Assembly: GCA_963402885.1 (NCBI GenBank)
Contig: OY727102.1
Span: forward strand, 14,260,001 to 14,324,000
Direction: 5' to 3'
DNA: 64,000 bases
From: Antedon bifida
Lineage: Eukaryota; Echinodermata; Crinoidea; Comatulida; Antedonidae
The notes below the pieces were generated by a model. That model was given only the letters and a program-made list of their open reading frames with translations, ran no database searches and was not told the DNA's origin. Within the stretch, counting starts at the first letter, position 1. Every line of letters starts with the position of its first letter. Both the position numbers and the translations under genes were made by a program. Shown piece by piece: positions 12,974 through 25,229 of this stretch.

Positions 12974-15127
12974 TATTTTGGTAAAATAAATTGAAAAGTA
13001 CTCTTTTGACGCTTGCCAACCACTAGGCCCCATATTATGAAAGTTTACAAACGCAAACCCAATATGCTACATTTCTCCTTTATGTAAGGTCGCATTACTT
13101 GATTGATTCGATGCTTATTAATAAAATTGAGACAAACCGAAACTAGCATACTCAACTCGACCGTATACACGTGGAAAGGAAGTTTAGTAATTACCAAATA
13201 AAGACAATAATTGGCAATTGAAATGATAGAAGTAATGTTTGTAACTTGTAGTTTGGTTAGCTGGCCTTCGATACATCGTTTTTTAATAGATTTATTAGAT
13301 GACATTTTAGCCTAATGGGAAATCAAAGTGAGTTATGTTTAAATGTGTAGGACGTTTCAATTTTGTACTGTTTCTCTTGTGACTGTTATTGATGTGGTGG
13401 ATAGTTTTGGCAATGTTTCTAGTATAGTGGATGTTACAAGAACACCATACTTACTAAAAAATCAAATTCGTAGGGGGTCAATTCATCCTGCTATCATGAC
13501 CTTATAAGACCATTGACTAATGACAAAAATAAGTTTGGCTACTTTTGTAGCCTACACTCTTTCATTCCATTTTCCCAAGTGTCTTCTCATCTCTTTATAG
13601 GCAAGTAAACACATTTAAAATAATGGAACATTTTGAAGAATAACTGACACATACAGTATATATTTTTAATTCATGAATTAGTTATTTCAAGTTATTTTGT
13701 TATTTGATGTTCTGAAATGTCAAAATATTATTTTAAAATCTAAAATTGTCTAAGGTAAACACACTTTCTTAAATATAATCTATTCTTCATTGGATATAAT
13801 CATGATTGACATTCAATAATCGACTTTAGTAAATTACAAACCAATTTCATCATCTTCTCAAGACCAAAAACATTAAATGCGTTAATCAGTCGCTTTTAGT
13901 GTCAAGGTCTGTCTTAAAGTTCACGCAAAAGTCAGTTGGTAATTCGTCAAAATCAATAAAAATCATTACATAAAATTATCCATAGAAAGTGAAGGTGTAT
14001 GTTTTCGCACTTCACTAAATACCTGTTTCCGATCGATATGGTTGCATTGTCGGAAGTCGTAGCGGCGTACGCAGTATCAAGGGGGTGTTAATAAAGAAGC
14101 AATCATGGTGCGTGAGTTCTAGAAGAACCGAATGCAAACCTTTTAAGATGTATTGTTCGCTTGTATCATCTACGTATCAATTACCAAGATGTCATGCCAA
14201 GATCCAAGAAGGAGAATTTGAAAAATCATTACGTTGCTAAATTTGGAAAGCAAATAATGTCTACACTGCAGTTTATTTTAATTAATTTGATTCATAGTAA
14301 AGCTGTCAAGGTTAACATTTAATTGATATTAACTTTTAAGATTAATATAGTCCTATACAGTACTGTATATAAAAAGTTTTATATAAAGTAAAAACCTCTT
14401 GATCTACCTTCACAGAAAATGGGCGCATTTATTTTTAATATATTTTTTAAATAAATGTTATTGAGCTTGAACATAATGAGTAGGTAAAAACAGAAATGCA
14501 GCTTTTAAAATGATCAAATCACCAGTGTAATAAAGGGGGTGTCCTTGAAACCAGAGAGCCTACAGTACCCTGACCAAATCTATATTACTCAAGTTTTTCT
14601 GGAACAGTTTATAAATATCACTTGACTTAAGTATTGTTTTATAAATTTGTATTTGTTGTATTTAATTTATAGTTTTGTACGTTGTATATGTGATCAAGTT
14701 TTCTGATTTAAAATAAAATAATTATTATTGTATTAAGCATATCAAATGAACAAACTGCCTTTAGTAGTGTCAACTGTATGTTCTACCATAGTTGCCAATG
14801 TAAATTTCCTTGTTTCTTTTGTTAAATTATTAAAATTTCCGTAACAAAACGTCTTTGAACAATTTGTTTATCATGAGGCCTATACTTCAGTACTTGATTT
14901 TGATTTGAATTTATTTTGAAAATCGTTTAAAATTAACACACAAAGTAACATTACTTAACTACTGACATTAATGCACGTTTTTCAAAACATGCACACCAAT
15001 GTTAACAAGTGAATTAATAGGTCCTCATAATATAAATGGAATGTTCTCTGTTTATTTTGATTTACAACTGTTTATAACTGAACATCTGGCGTAACATGAA
15101 AAACAAAAATATATGCTAATGAATGGA
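12974..15127. other. AT-rich stretch, no gene seen
   Basis: The minus-strand 86-codon frame at 13045-13305 has no motif I know. A short CpG-bearing patch near 14030-14110 (ggaagtcgtagcggcgtacg) stands out by composition but has no coding frame or repeat partner in this window. Confidence 0.4.
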
Positions 15128-15560
15128 TTATATGCAGGAAACCAGGTTTTTGCAGTGATTTATAAGATTACGTTCGTCACGATGTAGATTAGTTGCGATG
15201 TTAATTGTGGTGTGGTAACGCCTGTGTTTTTGTTCAATAGTGTGGTATGTGGCTTCTGATTTTAAAAGCCTTCTGGATATAGGTTTAAGGAAATGTTGGA
15301 GCGGGTTGCCTCTTATTGTTGATGAACATCGATTAAAAATACTTTCATCATTCATCATTTCAGCCATTGTCAGCCAACTGCAGGGCGAAAGGCCTCCCCA
15401 AGCTGAACCCATCCTTTTCTGTACCATGTCCAAATAAACACCCAATTGTTCGAATAACGGACCTGATAGGGCCTGGGAATTTGAATAAGCATGGGTATCT
15501 TTAAGCTCTTTGCAACCTCATTTTGTGACATGTAGAGTTGACTGCAAATTGCAGAACACA
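15128..15560 (-). pseudogene. LINE ORF2 C-terminal relic
   Basis: The minus-strand frame ending at 15128 encodes about 105 residues, including SIFNRCSS, PLQHFLKPISRR, a YHT...KHRRYHTT segment and a final RNLINHCKN. The order 'F-x-R ... hydrophobic LP-like ... Y-x-x-R-x-x-x-H ... RN-F/L-I-x-R/H-C/M-L' is how many jockey/CR1-type LINE polyproteins end, just before the stop and 3' UTR. A second minus frame (15370-15561) overlaps the start, which suggests a frameshift. There is no reverse transcriptase catalytic core, so this would be a 5'-truncated dead copy. The assignment is from pattern memory; a protein search would settle it. Confidence 0.4.
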
Positions 15561-15769
15561 TCTTTGACCATTCAAAGAAATTGGTCTAAAAATGCATGTT
15601 CATTAAAAAGTCGTCATTCTAACAGTGTAAATACATAATGTTGTAATGTTGTTAAATTTATATAGCGATTTTAACAATCATTGTCATTTGCGCAATTAGA
15701 AGGTTTCCTACCACCACAAATGGCATTGGTTATTAATAGATAGAATAAAAAGGGTTTGTCACTAGCATA

Positions 15770-15960
15770 GTACAGCCGGCTCTACCTACCAGACTTTCTG
15801 TAAACTGGGAATACTTTCCCACACCCAAACTTTTCTTAAGATCCAACATTCTCAAATTCTTTATTACCATTAAAAATAAGAATAGAATTTCTGGAAAACC
15901 AAACATAGTAGCCAAGCCCAAAGGGGGTCTGGTATTTAGAGCATTGACTATATAGAGATG
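15770..15960 (+). repeat. Family M repeat, copy 1
   Basis: acagccggctctacctacca, followed by gactttctgtaaact and cttttcttaagatccaa, aligns by eye with 33861-33955 (acagttggctctcccaatac, gactctctgaaaacc, gtttcttaaggtccaa). The form resembles inverted-repeat DNA transposons that carry 'CCGGACTCTCTG' words. The class is not determined. Confidence 0.45.
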
Positions 15961-17640
15961 TTTTATATCATTTTTTTAGCTAATACAAGCTAAATATTAT
16001 TTAAGTTTTATGGAATGAATAAAAGTGTATAAACACATTAAGATGAGTGATAGTTTGCATACAAATCAGCTATGAGCACTTTAAATGTGTTTTTGGATCG
16101 CTATTCCAATAAAATCTACAAAGTGCTTCTTATTAATGTGCACATGTGTTACAAAAACATAAAAATATGAGCTAAAGCAAGATTTTGTCATTACGCTGGA
16201 CATGTTGTTACATAAATATAACACTACAAGGTAGTAAAACAATATTTTATTTGGTGCATTCAAATATGTAACACAATCTTTAGTAAATCTGGTTTTCTTT
16301 GTTATTTTCCAAGATAGGTTTATAAAAATAAATCTTGATAAACTGTTAATTTGTTGAGTGGTACAAAATCTGTTATTAGTGTTAGTTATTTCTTAAAATA
16401 AAAAAAATAGGGAAACTTGCATTCCCATTGAATCCACTCATAAAAGAAAAAATGTACTTAAAAAAAGTCAATACAAACGAAATAAAATGTGACCAATAAA
16501 AACGTTTCAGAACCAACATTCGACTTGCTATATTTCATTTGAAATAGTAACATAAATGACTTTTTTAATTTATGGTGATGCATATTCAAATAACTTCTAA
16601 TATCATAGATTTTCTCACACTATAACATAATTCTCTTACCAAATCTCATAAACCCCATGGAAAGTTTCCCCACCTGTTTGTATAGCTTGTGAGCTTTACA
16701 TTTATATACCATGTAATATACTGTAATGCGTGTATGTTAGTTTTAAACTTGCATAAACACAATTAATATCATTTTTCACCTTGTTGTGGTGTTAAACAAT
16801 TGTTTACAGTACTGGGAATAGTCAATCTTATATTTTGTATATATTGATCATACTAAAAATTATGTGAACTTTTGTGAATAAAAATGAAAAAGCTCTTCTT
16901 GCTTATGTACAGTGTTAGAGTGAAATGCATAATGCCTGTTGCACCTTGCAGATTCGGCCAGCATATTCCAAATATGCCAATACTTCATTTAAACGTTAGC
17001 ATACGCAGGGTTTTTTAAACGAATACATGGCATATTGCATAACAACGTTTACATAATAATTATATGAAACTTTGCGAAACCTACAAATGTTTAGTATGTT
17101 GCAAGTATTCATAACTTTTATGGCCACTGATAGATTTACTTACACATCAAATGTGTTCTTGGACGATCATGTTATTTGCGGAAATATACACTGTACAACC
17201 GAGAAAAATACTGGCTACCCAGCTGTAAGACTCACCACCAACTAAACATTTTGCCTATACAGAAGCCTGCGGTTTGAATATAAATTTTAAAACAAAAATA
17301 TGGGTATTAGTTTTTTTTAATTTAATAGGTCAAATCCTAGAATTAAACTTGATAATACAAAGACGTATTATAAGACAATATTAAATATCAATAAACATAA
17401 ATTGGAACATTTGTAATTGAATTTGTAATTGGAAGATGTTATTGTACTTTTAAAAATAATTATAGGTTTATTAATTAAATATAAATAATTTAGAAACTTG
17501 ATGAATAAATATTTAAAGTAAGATTGAATAATTTATTACTTTAACATTGTCTAGTTTATAAAACTTAAAAGAAACAAAAACCAATAGAGATATAAATATT
17601 TAATGTATTCTATTTGACATAATTTAAAAGTTAATTTCAT
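15961..17640. other. AT-rich stretch, no gene seen
   Basis: Mostly simple AT-rich sequence. A patch at 16920-17040 (ccttgcagattcggccagca) is GC-richer but has no partner or coding frame that I can identify. Confidence 0.4.
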
Positions 17641-18275
17641 TTAAAGACCCCTTCCCTGCAATTTTGGACGTTTTTTGGAAAATAATACATATATATCACT
17701 TTAAAAACATTAAACCATGTCATTCCTTGTCTTAAATGTACGTTTTATGGTAAATTATGATAAAAAGTGAGAAACAATGCACTACCTAAGTAGCTCGCGG
17801 CGATCGACCTCTCGTGGACGGTCTTAGGCCTAGCCTAGCTAGGCTTAGTTTTGTAGGCCTAGCTGGTAAACATCGGTAACGTACGAACATCGTACGCTAG
17901 CTATATACCTAGCCTGACGTTGTATAGTTGCTGCATTAATTGTCTAGTCTATTTTTGCCAGACTCCGTTGATACAAATTGGGGAAAACCCGGTATTTTCG
18001 CTGAAAAGTTAGGAGTCTTCCATTTGTTTTGGCCTCACGATCGATCGAAAAGTGGGCGAATTACAGGTGAAAAACAAAAATATCAATCCGCGCGCAATGC
18101 ATTTTGGGATTTATAGCGGGCCGCTATAATTATTAGAATCGACTTATTTTTCACATTTTTAACCGTTTAAAGACGAAAAAAGTTATCGCAATAGGACCAT
18201 ATAGTATTATTTTTACATTAAATATAGTTTGTGATCTTAAATTAGGTCTAAAAAACGTAGGGAAGGGGGCTTTAA
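17641..18275 (+). mobile_element. Family C TTAA element, copy C2
   Basis: This is the second good copy of the element at 9695. Bounded by TTAA at 17641-17644 and 18272-18275, it spans 17645-18271 (627 bp). Its ends are agaccccttccctgca and the complement of agcccccttccctacg. The whole interior aligns with C1, with two extra pieces: about 12 bp duplicating a ggtaac/gtacg word near 17872, and about 30 bp (gatcgaaaagtgggcgaatt) near 18040. High similarity over nearly 600 bp suggests both copies spread fairly recently. Confidence 0.85.
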
Positions 18276-18553
18276 TATTTAAAGAAATTCATTCATTTTA
18301 ATAAATAATAAACGCATGGATTTATTATATTGATATGTTTTTTTTGTGGTGGTATTAATATTTAAGTAACAAGAAAGTGGAGCCAGAGAATGTTTGTTTG
18401 TTTTTATGAGGGAGGGTGAGAGCTGGGGATATTGCCACTGAATAAGTTTGATATTGAATACATTTGATAAGATCGTTTAAAATTTATAATTTTAAACTTA
18501 CTCTTCCATATATCTAAATAACTCAATTTTTATATTAACAAATATTATTAGCG

Positions 18554-18696
18554 TTAAGCTCTGTCTATACTATCAAACTAGTTTGACAAAAAAAGTATGA
18601 TGTGCCCAAATATGGTGATGATATGCCCAAACAGGTTAATGATATGACATCATCATGTCCATATATGGATAGTTTGATAGTATAGACAGAGCTTTA
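18554..18696. mobile_element. Family A MITE, complete copy A4
   Basis: A 137 bp element (18557-18693) with inverted ends agctctgtctatactatcaa... that are perfectly complementary for 23 bp. It is flanked by the 3 bp direct repeat TTA. TTA/TAA duplications are the hallmark of PIF/Harbinger transposons, so this is probably a non-autonomous Harbinger-type MITE. The middle contains gatgtgccc, tatggt and catcatgtccatatatgg, which itself folds back. Confidence 0.85.
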
Positions 18697-20560
18697 GATA
18701 GTAGACAAATAATTTAAATCGCCAATGAGTTGAGCCCGCCACTTCTATAAATATAGATATCTGTATTGCTAATTTGTATTTAAAACCCCCTTTTTCTCAG
18801 ATTAATTTTTTTTTACTATATTATTTTTTTTGTCAATTATTTATATTGTTGACTTTAATTATCATCTCTGTTGGAGGAAAAAAACCTTGAGTTTAATAAA
18901 TGTCAAATTCTGTTTTCAACAACTTTCCAACTTTTGTGTAAGATCCCCAAATGTGTTAAAATTAAATCAACGAAGGTGCAAATGAATGACCATGATAAAG
19001 GCCCAATGGAACCATTCACGCTCTACTCGAGCATCTTAGTAATATACCGCAGACAGGATACAGCAACTAGCTTGGGTATTTATATTCAATCATTAGCAAA
19101 AAAGTAGGCAGAGTATTAGAAGGCCACCGCTTTTATGCAACCTAAACAAATTGCTTCATATACAACAGATACATTAGTCATATAGAACATAAAACAATGT
19201 GACAGACAGGATATTGTTAAAAGGCTATGGTATCTATTAATCATTGGCAAAAAGTTTATAGAATATAAATGCCACCACATTTAAATTTGATATCAAAATA
19301 CTGTATGCGTATATGTACAGTGAAAAAAGTTTTGTTACTGTATAGCTAGCTAGACAATATACAACAGAAGGATCATATGTGCACAAACTATGCCTATAAA
19401 AACCCACGTATGCAAAAAAAATCTGTGTGAAATTTAATAACAGCATCGCCTGTTCTGCGAATGGAAGCATCGACGCGATCTCTCCTTCACAAAAACCATC
19501 ACACACATTAACTTAACTCATTAAATAAAATAAAGACAACCAATTGTTTCATTTTATTTTATTAAAATCACAATTGGCAGTAGCAACAATTTCAAAAATA
19601 AACTTTTTCCATTTTTTTTGTGGTTATTAATTAATAGATGATGTTCACAAGCAGTAGGCTTATATAATTTAGGCAACAACAATTTGGCATTGGTAATCAA
19701 TTTACAGCTGTAGAGTTTATCAAAATGTCGTGCTTACCAATAAAATAAGTCCACTAGGTTTTATAACTTAATCTAAAATAAGCTTTAAAAAATAACATAA
19801 AGAAATACATTTCAAAATAAAGCCTGTTCAATTTATGTTTTTTTTAACTAAATGAAACCCTTTATCAAAAATGGAATGTCTCATGCCAAATTTGACAAGT
19901 TACTCACTTTGATTTGAATGTTATCACACCTGTAAATATTTTGTTCATCACCCACGTATGAATTTAAAAATAATACCAATTTGCATCAAATATTTGACCC
20001 AGCATTGCACTCTCCCAAGGTAAAGTTTAAAGGTCAAAATCATATTATTGCAGGTGTAGTCATAACGCTAGTGGCAACCGTAGTTTGGCCGACGGCCCAA
20101 TTTGGACACCCTCGAAATGACCAGGTGATTTTGGATTTTGATTTTATCTTAAACCTTATTATCGAAAAATTACAAAGGAAAAAAGAAAAACCAGTATCAA
20201 GTTTCTTTAAAATGTTTGCAAAAGTTGCAATCTCTATTGAATTGTTTTTGTTACATAGGAATTTATTTGTCAATATGTTTTGCTGCAAAGAAATGAATGT
20301 TTATTGTAATATATTATATTATTTAAACACAATTTTTTAATTTGTTGTCATGTGACATTCATATTAGTTCTACTGCACGGTAAATATTCTATTTAATGGT
20401 TCTATTAAATGGTTCTATTGCAATATATGGTTACGGTATATAAATCCAAAGGTAAATTACTGAAAAGATGACAATACTGTGGGTATCATCATTGGCTGGA
20501 TCTGAATGGAGATTCAGACAAAATAAGAAAAGCTAAACCTAAACGATAAAGTAAAACAGC
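18697..20560. other. AT-rich stretch, no gene seen
   Basis: The frames at 18871-19107 (+), 19237-19506 (-), 19981-20340 (+) and 20040-20288 (-) overlap or sit alone without domain motifs, and I do not accept them. A short repeated word, attaaatggttctatt, occurs twice in 20395-20425. Confidence 0.4.
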
Positions 20561-20565
20561 CAGAA

Positions 20566-20612
20566 AAATTTGCAAAGCTTTCGGGCAACACAAGCCATTC
20601 ATCAGTGCAAGT
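20566..20612 (-). ncRNA. Hammerhead-ribozyme-like motif
   Basis: The minus strand reads, in order: TTGCA (half of stem I), core CTGATGA, a stem II with GGC/GCC around a seven-base loop, core GAAA, the self-complementary AGCT as a minimal stem III, T at the expected cleavage position, then TGCAA (the other half of stem I, a perfect match). Both invariant core boxes are intact. Stem II is imperfect next to the core (A and T unpaired). Minimal palindromic stem III hammerheads that work as dimers are known from Penelope-like retroelements and retrozymes. This copy is probably a decayed relic of one. Activity is untested. Confidence 0.5.
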
Positions 20613-20699
20613 GATTGGACAGAAATAAAAAGCAATACGTACATGATTTCCAGTATTTTGTGATAGCTACCTGTTAAATTGCATTTTAACACACAATCA

Positions 20700-21218
20700 G
20701 ATGTTTAAAATTGTTATTCTGGGAGAGTGAGAATGCTATTTATTTATCATTTGAAGTCATTTCTCCCAGTTAAAGAAAATTCAGGTAATTCATCAACCCA
20801 CTATTAAACCTAAAAAGGCCATGTATCTGATATCAATGTGATTTGTATTTTGTTTTTTCTAGACTGACTTTCATTTGCCATAATGTCGCCCATCATGGAG
20901 GTCTTTCAATTCCTTTTCACAGAACAATGTTATGTTTTATTCTATATGTCTCAATATTTATAGACAACACACTTGAGTTAATAACAAGTCATAAATCATA
21001 GTGTGAACGATAGCTACTAAAGAATCATCAAGATACCATGAACCTTTCAAATAATATATGACCGTGATTACATTGAGATCATGTCCCCACCTTTACACCT
21101 GACCCATATAATTTGAAAAATAAAAACAATATAGCCTTTATAGTTAGGAGGCTGTGGTATTATTAAAACATGAACATTATATATTTTTGAACAATTAAAA
21201 TCTAATTTCAGATGCCAA
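20700..21218. other. Unassigned stretch, no gene seen
   Basis: About 500 bp of AT-rich sequence between the hammerhead-like motif and the first family B element. No repeat partner or coding frame recognised. Confidence 0.35.
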
Positions 21219-22010
21219 CTACAGCCCTGTTTCTGCTGCCAAGAAAATACCGTATTTAATACGGTATTTTTTGAATACCGTATTTATACCGTATTTTTTT
21301 GGCAGCAGAAACTGCGCTCATAAAAAAAATACCGTATTTTGTATTTTCAAATTTATACCATATTTTCTGTAACCATTTCTGCTGCCATTAAAAAGTACCG
21401 TATTTATTTTTAACCTGTGACATGAGGTCAACATCGTGTTTTTATTTTCTGTTGCTGTCAGCTATTTTACACACGTGTATAGATATATTAGGCGAAAATG
21501 TGGAGCGAATATTTACTATATAAATCTGTGTGGGGAGGGAGGGAGAGGGGAAGCTAAAATGTCCGGCCAACTAAAAGGTAATAAAAGGAACAACCACTTA
21601 TAAAGACATTTCTAAAAAAATAAAGCAGGAGTACGGAATAGATTCCAAAGCAAGTAAATGCAAAGCTGAAAAGCCTGCGAAAGCAGTACAACATTGCAAA
21701 AGATAATAACTCGGGGAGGGAACGAATTACTTGTCCCCATTATGATGTTTTGGCCCGGATATTGGGAGATCGGGCCATAGCTGTGCTTTTACAACATCTC
21801 TATCACTAGGGCTAGGCTGTTGAAAGTGAGACGTAAAACTTTTAATTATCGACCAAATAAATGAATGGCAATTTGGGTAAAAAGGATCAATTTTAACACG
21901 ACCACCCAAGATGTATTGTTAGCAGAAACGGGGTACTAAAAAATATGGTATAAAAAATACCGTATTTTTATACCGTATTTTGAGCAGTTGCAGCAGAAAC
22001 AGGCCCTACA
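21219..22010 (+). mobile_element. Family B element B1 with Myb/SANT-like relic
   Basis: The 782 bp element (21224-22005) starts gccctgtttctgctgcc and ends with the complement of ggcctgtttctgctgc. The 5 bp CTACA is duplicated at both flanks (21219-21223, 22006-22010). Subterminal zones are packed with the near-palindrome ataccgtatt/aatacggtat, probably transposase binding sites (inference). The interior holds a broken coding segment (see 21594-21779). A similar element lies inverted at 25235. The superfamily is uncertain: a 5 bp duplication does not fit Harbinger (3 bp) or hAT (8 bp). Confidence 0.8.
21594..21779 (+). pseudogene. Myb/SANT-like DNA-binding domain, frameshifted
   Basis: Inside B1 one frame gives TYKDISKKIKQEYGIDSKAS, then a frame change near 21668, then KLKSLRKQYNIAKDNN, SGRERITC and PHYDVLARILGDR. 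The layout 'YKDI-x-x-x-hydrophobic ... SK-C-x-x-K-x-x-x-L-R-x-x-Y-x-x-x-KDNN-S-G-x-x-x-x-x-C-P-x-[YF]-D-x-L-x-x-I-[LM]-GDR' is that of the Myb/SANT-like (Myb_DNA-bind_4-type) domain, found in Harbinger-associated proteins and in many domesticated genes. An upstream ATG at 21559 gives MSGQLKGNKR before an in-frame stop. The opposite-strand copy in B2 lacks the DVLARILGDR part. The sequence is not functional as it stands. Confidence 0.6.
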
Positions 22011-24740
22011 GTACCAAGGTAACACTTAGGGTTCATTATGAAACCTGAAAATAGCTTGGTCAATAATTATTCATTAGCAAGTTTTTAATGGTTGTCTATC
22101 TCTATTTAGATGTTATGCATGTTTTTGTTGTTTGTCATCAATTAATTAAACATTTTTTTATTAAAAATAAGCCTTTTCTAGATTTCATCAAATCAATTTG
22201 TTTCACCATGGAGCCGTGGAATAAACGTAAAATAATTTTGCACCTTTTGGTTGGACAGAATGGTTGTAACTAGCGCAATTATACCCATGCATACAATATC
22301 ATATCACATACATATTGTTTATTCATAATTAAGAGAGGGAGAAAATTGGTTGAACTCTATAGTTTCTACTTAAATCGTCCAGGGTTTGCACCGATTGGAG
22401 AGGTTTGAAGTATAGTATAAATATATTTTGATATAAATTACTAACTTTAAATAAAGTGCTTTTTTAGGTGACATGTAACATATTGTTTAGAGACAACAAA
22501 TGAGAAATTCAAATCTTATTTTTAAATTTAATTTTGTAATACCATTTATTGACATATGTAGACTAAGATTAGATTACTAAAGTTGGTTTTGGAAATCTCA
22601 ACAGATCAATCTTCAAATTAAAGTTAAGCAATCCAATTATAGTTTGTTGAAATTTAGTAAGGAATTATTAGCAGCGTGTTTTTAATTATCTCTTCCTTCT
22701 AGTTGGCAAATACGCCAAATAGTTCAGGCTGATTCATGATGAGTAGAAATCAGATGTTATCTGATCTTTAGTATCAAGAAGAATAGAAAGCAATATAAGA
22801 AATTGAAGAAGATAAGACATTAGTTTGGCGCTTTAATTTACCATTTTTAGGCCCTGGCTCCCCTTTTTCAAAATCTTGGATCCACCATTGGATCATGGAT
22901 TTATTGTATCTTCACCATTGAGCTCCAGCCACTGATACCCACAGCATTGTCATTTTTGTCAGTAATTTTCCTTTGGATTTATATATGTAAATATATATCT
23001 ATTCTCTGTTTATCATTTCATAGTTTATGTTGAGGACCCCTCCTGAAACAAGGTTTCTTATCTTGGTATCTTTCTTTTACTTATAATTGATGTAAAAGTT
23101 ATATGGATTACAAAACATAACACCGTGAAAAAATATTACATATACTTAACACTTTTTACATAATAATGATTGCCAAAATTGATGTGTTGTATTTGATAAT
23201 AATTGTGAATAAAGTTGAATTCATAATAATACATTTTATTTCAGCAATTTAGAAGCCATATAAAATTCAAAGAAAAGCACAAGACCATCATCATAAAACA
23301 TCATTTAAAGACAAGAAATCAATAAATACAAATTAAACCCTGAGAAAAGCCACATATTTTTATATTTATATATTTTTATTTATCTTTTTTATTTATATAT
23401 ATTGAATTGACATAACTTGATGTTCATTTTAGTTAAAAGTAAAATGGTTAGTTATATGATAAACAAGAAATATTTCTTACAAAAGTTGCTGCTCATCTCA
23501 TGATTATTTCCGCTACATGCATTTCAATACTAAATATCAGCAAATGTTTTCATAGACTCTCTTTTCCCAGACGTGCTTTGGTGTGTGCGCATGCCCAGTC
23601 CGAGTTTCCAAATACCCATTTTTTTGCCGTAGTAAACTATAAGCTACCTCATCGTAACTGTTTCCTAATGAATCTCTTGAATATAACTGCCTAAAGAAGC
23701 AGTGCGAAAACTAAAAAATTATACTGAAAATAATAAATATAAAAGTATTCAGGTTGATGACATTTCTTTTATAAAGAGTATCTTCAGATTCAAAAAAATT
23801 AATATGAAAGTAAAGGTTATAAACATTCAAATATCAAATATCTAGATATACAGAAGTAACATTATTAATGTAGAATTATTAATTTCGAAAGAGATTTTGT
23901 TATGAGTCATGACACTTTCGTGTTGGATATGTGCCCAATCACAAACAGTACACTGGTGTTTGTGTGTAGCAAAATATCTTTTTAGGACATTTTGCTTTCA
24001 TAAATTTTACTGAATTAATTTATTAAAAAATAGTTTTTGCATACATGTATTTTGAGTTTTTTTTTCTGTTCTGTTACATTAGTAAATTCTGAAAATCATT
24101 TTAATCAAATCAAAAGTCTTAGGTGCAAAAACAACATTGGAACTATTGGAATTATTTGAAAAAAATCTCTACACAAAAGTTTATTTTTTAAGTTTTTTTA
24201 TTCATATTTCACGCTTTAATACTTGCTTGAGTTTTACCTATTCTATTTTAAGATTTCATTTTTATTTGTTTTAATTTACACAATGAACCCGTAATCGACA
24301 ATTGAACTAATGGACGTCCAACTCAGTCTGGCATTTGCAATTACAGATCCAAACATCAATCAAACTACTGACAGTCAACTTTGATATCACTTTAAATTCA
24401 TATAATAAATATATATTAGCATTTCCAATTAGCAATTCTAAAACCAAATATCTGTTATGCATATGAATTTTGTAGTAAAATTATCTACAAAGTATAGACA
24501 GGCAGATCTTTGTACTGTATATTATTGCTATTATTTTGATTGGGTTTAATTTAGATTTAGTTATTTATAGATAATAACAAAAATGAATGGAATAAACCAT
24601 TAATATTAAATTTTGTTTGTACTATATTTTTGGATTTTTTATTTTCAGAAAAAAGATTCACTTGAACAGAACACGAACCAAAAAAAAAAAAATATGGATA
24701 TACTTCCCCCAAAATATGGCTGATTGATAATATAGGCAGA
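22011..24740. other. AT-rich stretch, no gene seen
   Basis: Long AT-rich sequence between the two family B elements. A LINE-tail-like phrase (gaataaagttgaattcataa) occurs near 23209. Frames at 22088-22273 and 23500-23694 have no recognisable motif. Confidence 0.4.
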
Positions 24741-24790
24741 ATATTCTAATAGTGACCATTAGACCACTAGGCTATCAGGTGAAAGGTATG
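24741..24790 (-). mobile_element. Possible SINE tRNA-like head
   Basis: On the minus strand, gcctagtggtctaatggt contains a perfect pol III A box (TGGTCTAATGG) preceded by a tRNA-like acceptor word. It matches the head of the SINE at 51652 (gcctcagtggtctaatggtt). No B box follows at the right spacing, so this is at most a fragment. Confidence 0.3.
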
Positions 24791-25229
24791 TTCAATTCCA
24801 ATTTTCCTTTTAAAGTATTGTGAAACAGCACTATAGCTACTGTATGATGAAATATGTTTTTTTTTTAGTTTGTTGTATTCTAGTTTATTAGTCCTTGTCT
24901 TTCTGTTATTAATATTTATTACATTAGCTTATTTAAACACATTCAGTGACCATTATAATGTACTATTACATCACGCTAAAAATCACACTAAGGACAAGGC
25001 CAAGGTTATCCTGTATTTACATTTTCACAGTTGAATACGTGATGCGAATGAAACCATGATGTAAACTGTATTCAAGTTTATTCAACATGATAAAACTATT
25101 AATTATGAATTAAAATAATATACCATTTCGTTAGAGTTATTATAGAGTTATAGATTGATGAACAAGAAATTGATTTCCAATCAAACATTTGTGTAATTCA
25201 TTCTTGGCAACTGTCTGTCCATGGTATGT
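24791..25229. other. Unassigned stretch, no gene seen
   Basis: AT-rich sequence without repeats, inverted termini or coding frames that I can recognise. Confidence 0.35.

Noticed and set aside
19981..20340. 119-codon plus frame
   Set aside because: It overlaps a minus-strand frame of 82 codons, ends in AT-rich low-complexity residues and shows no domain.
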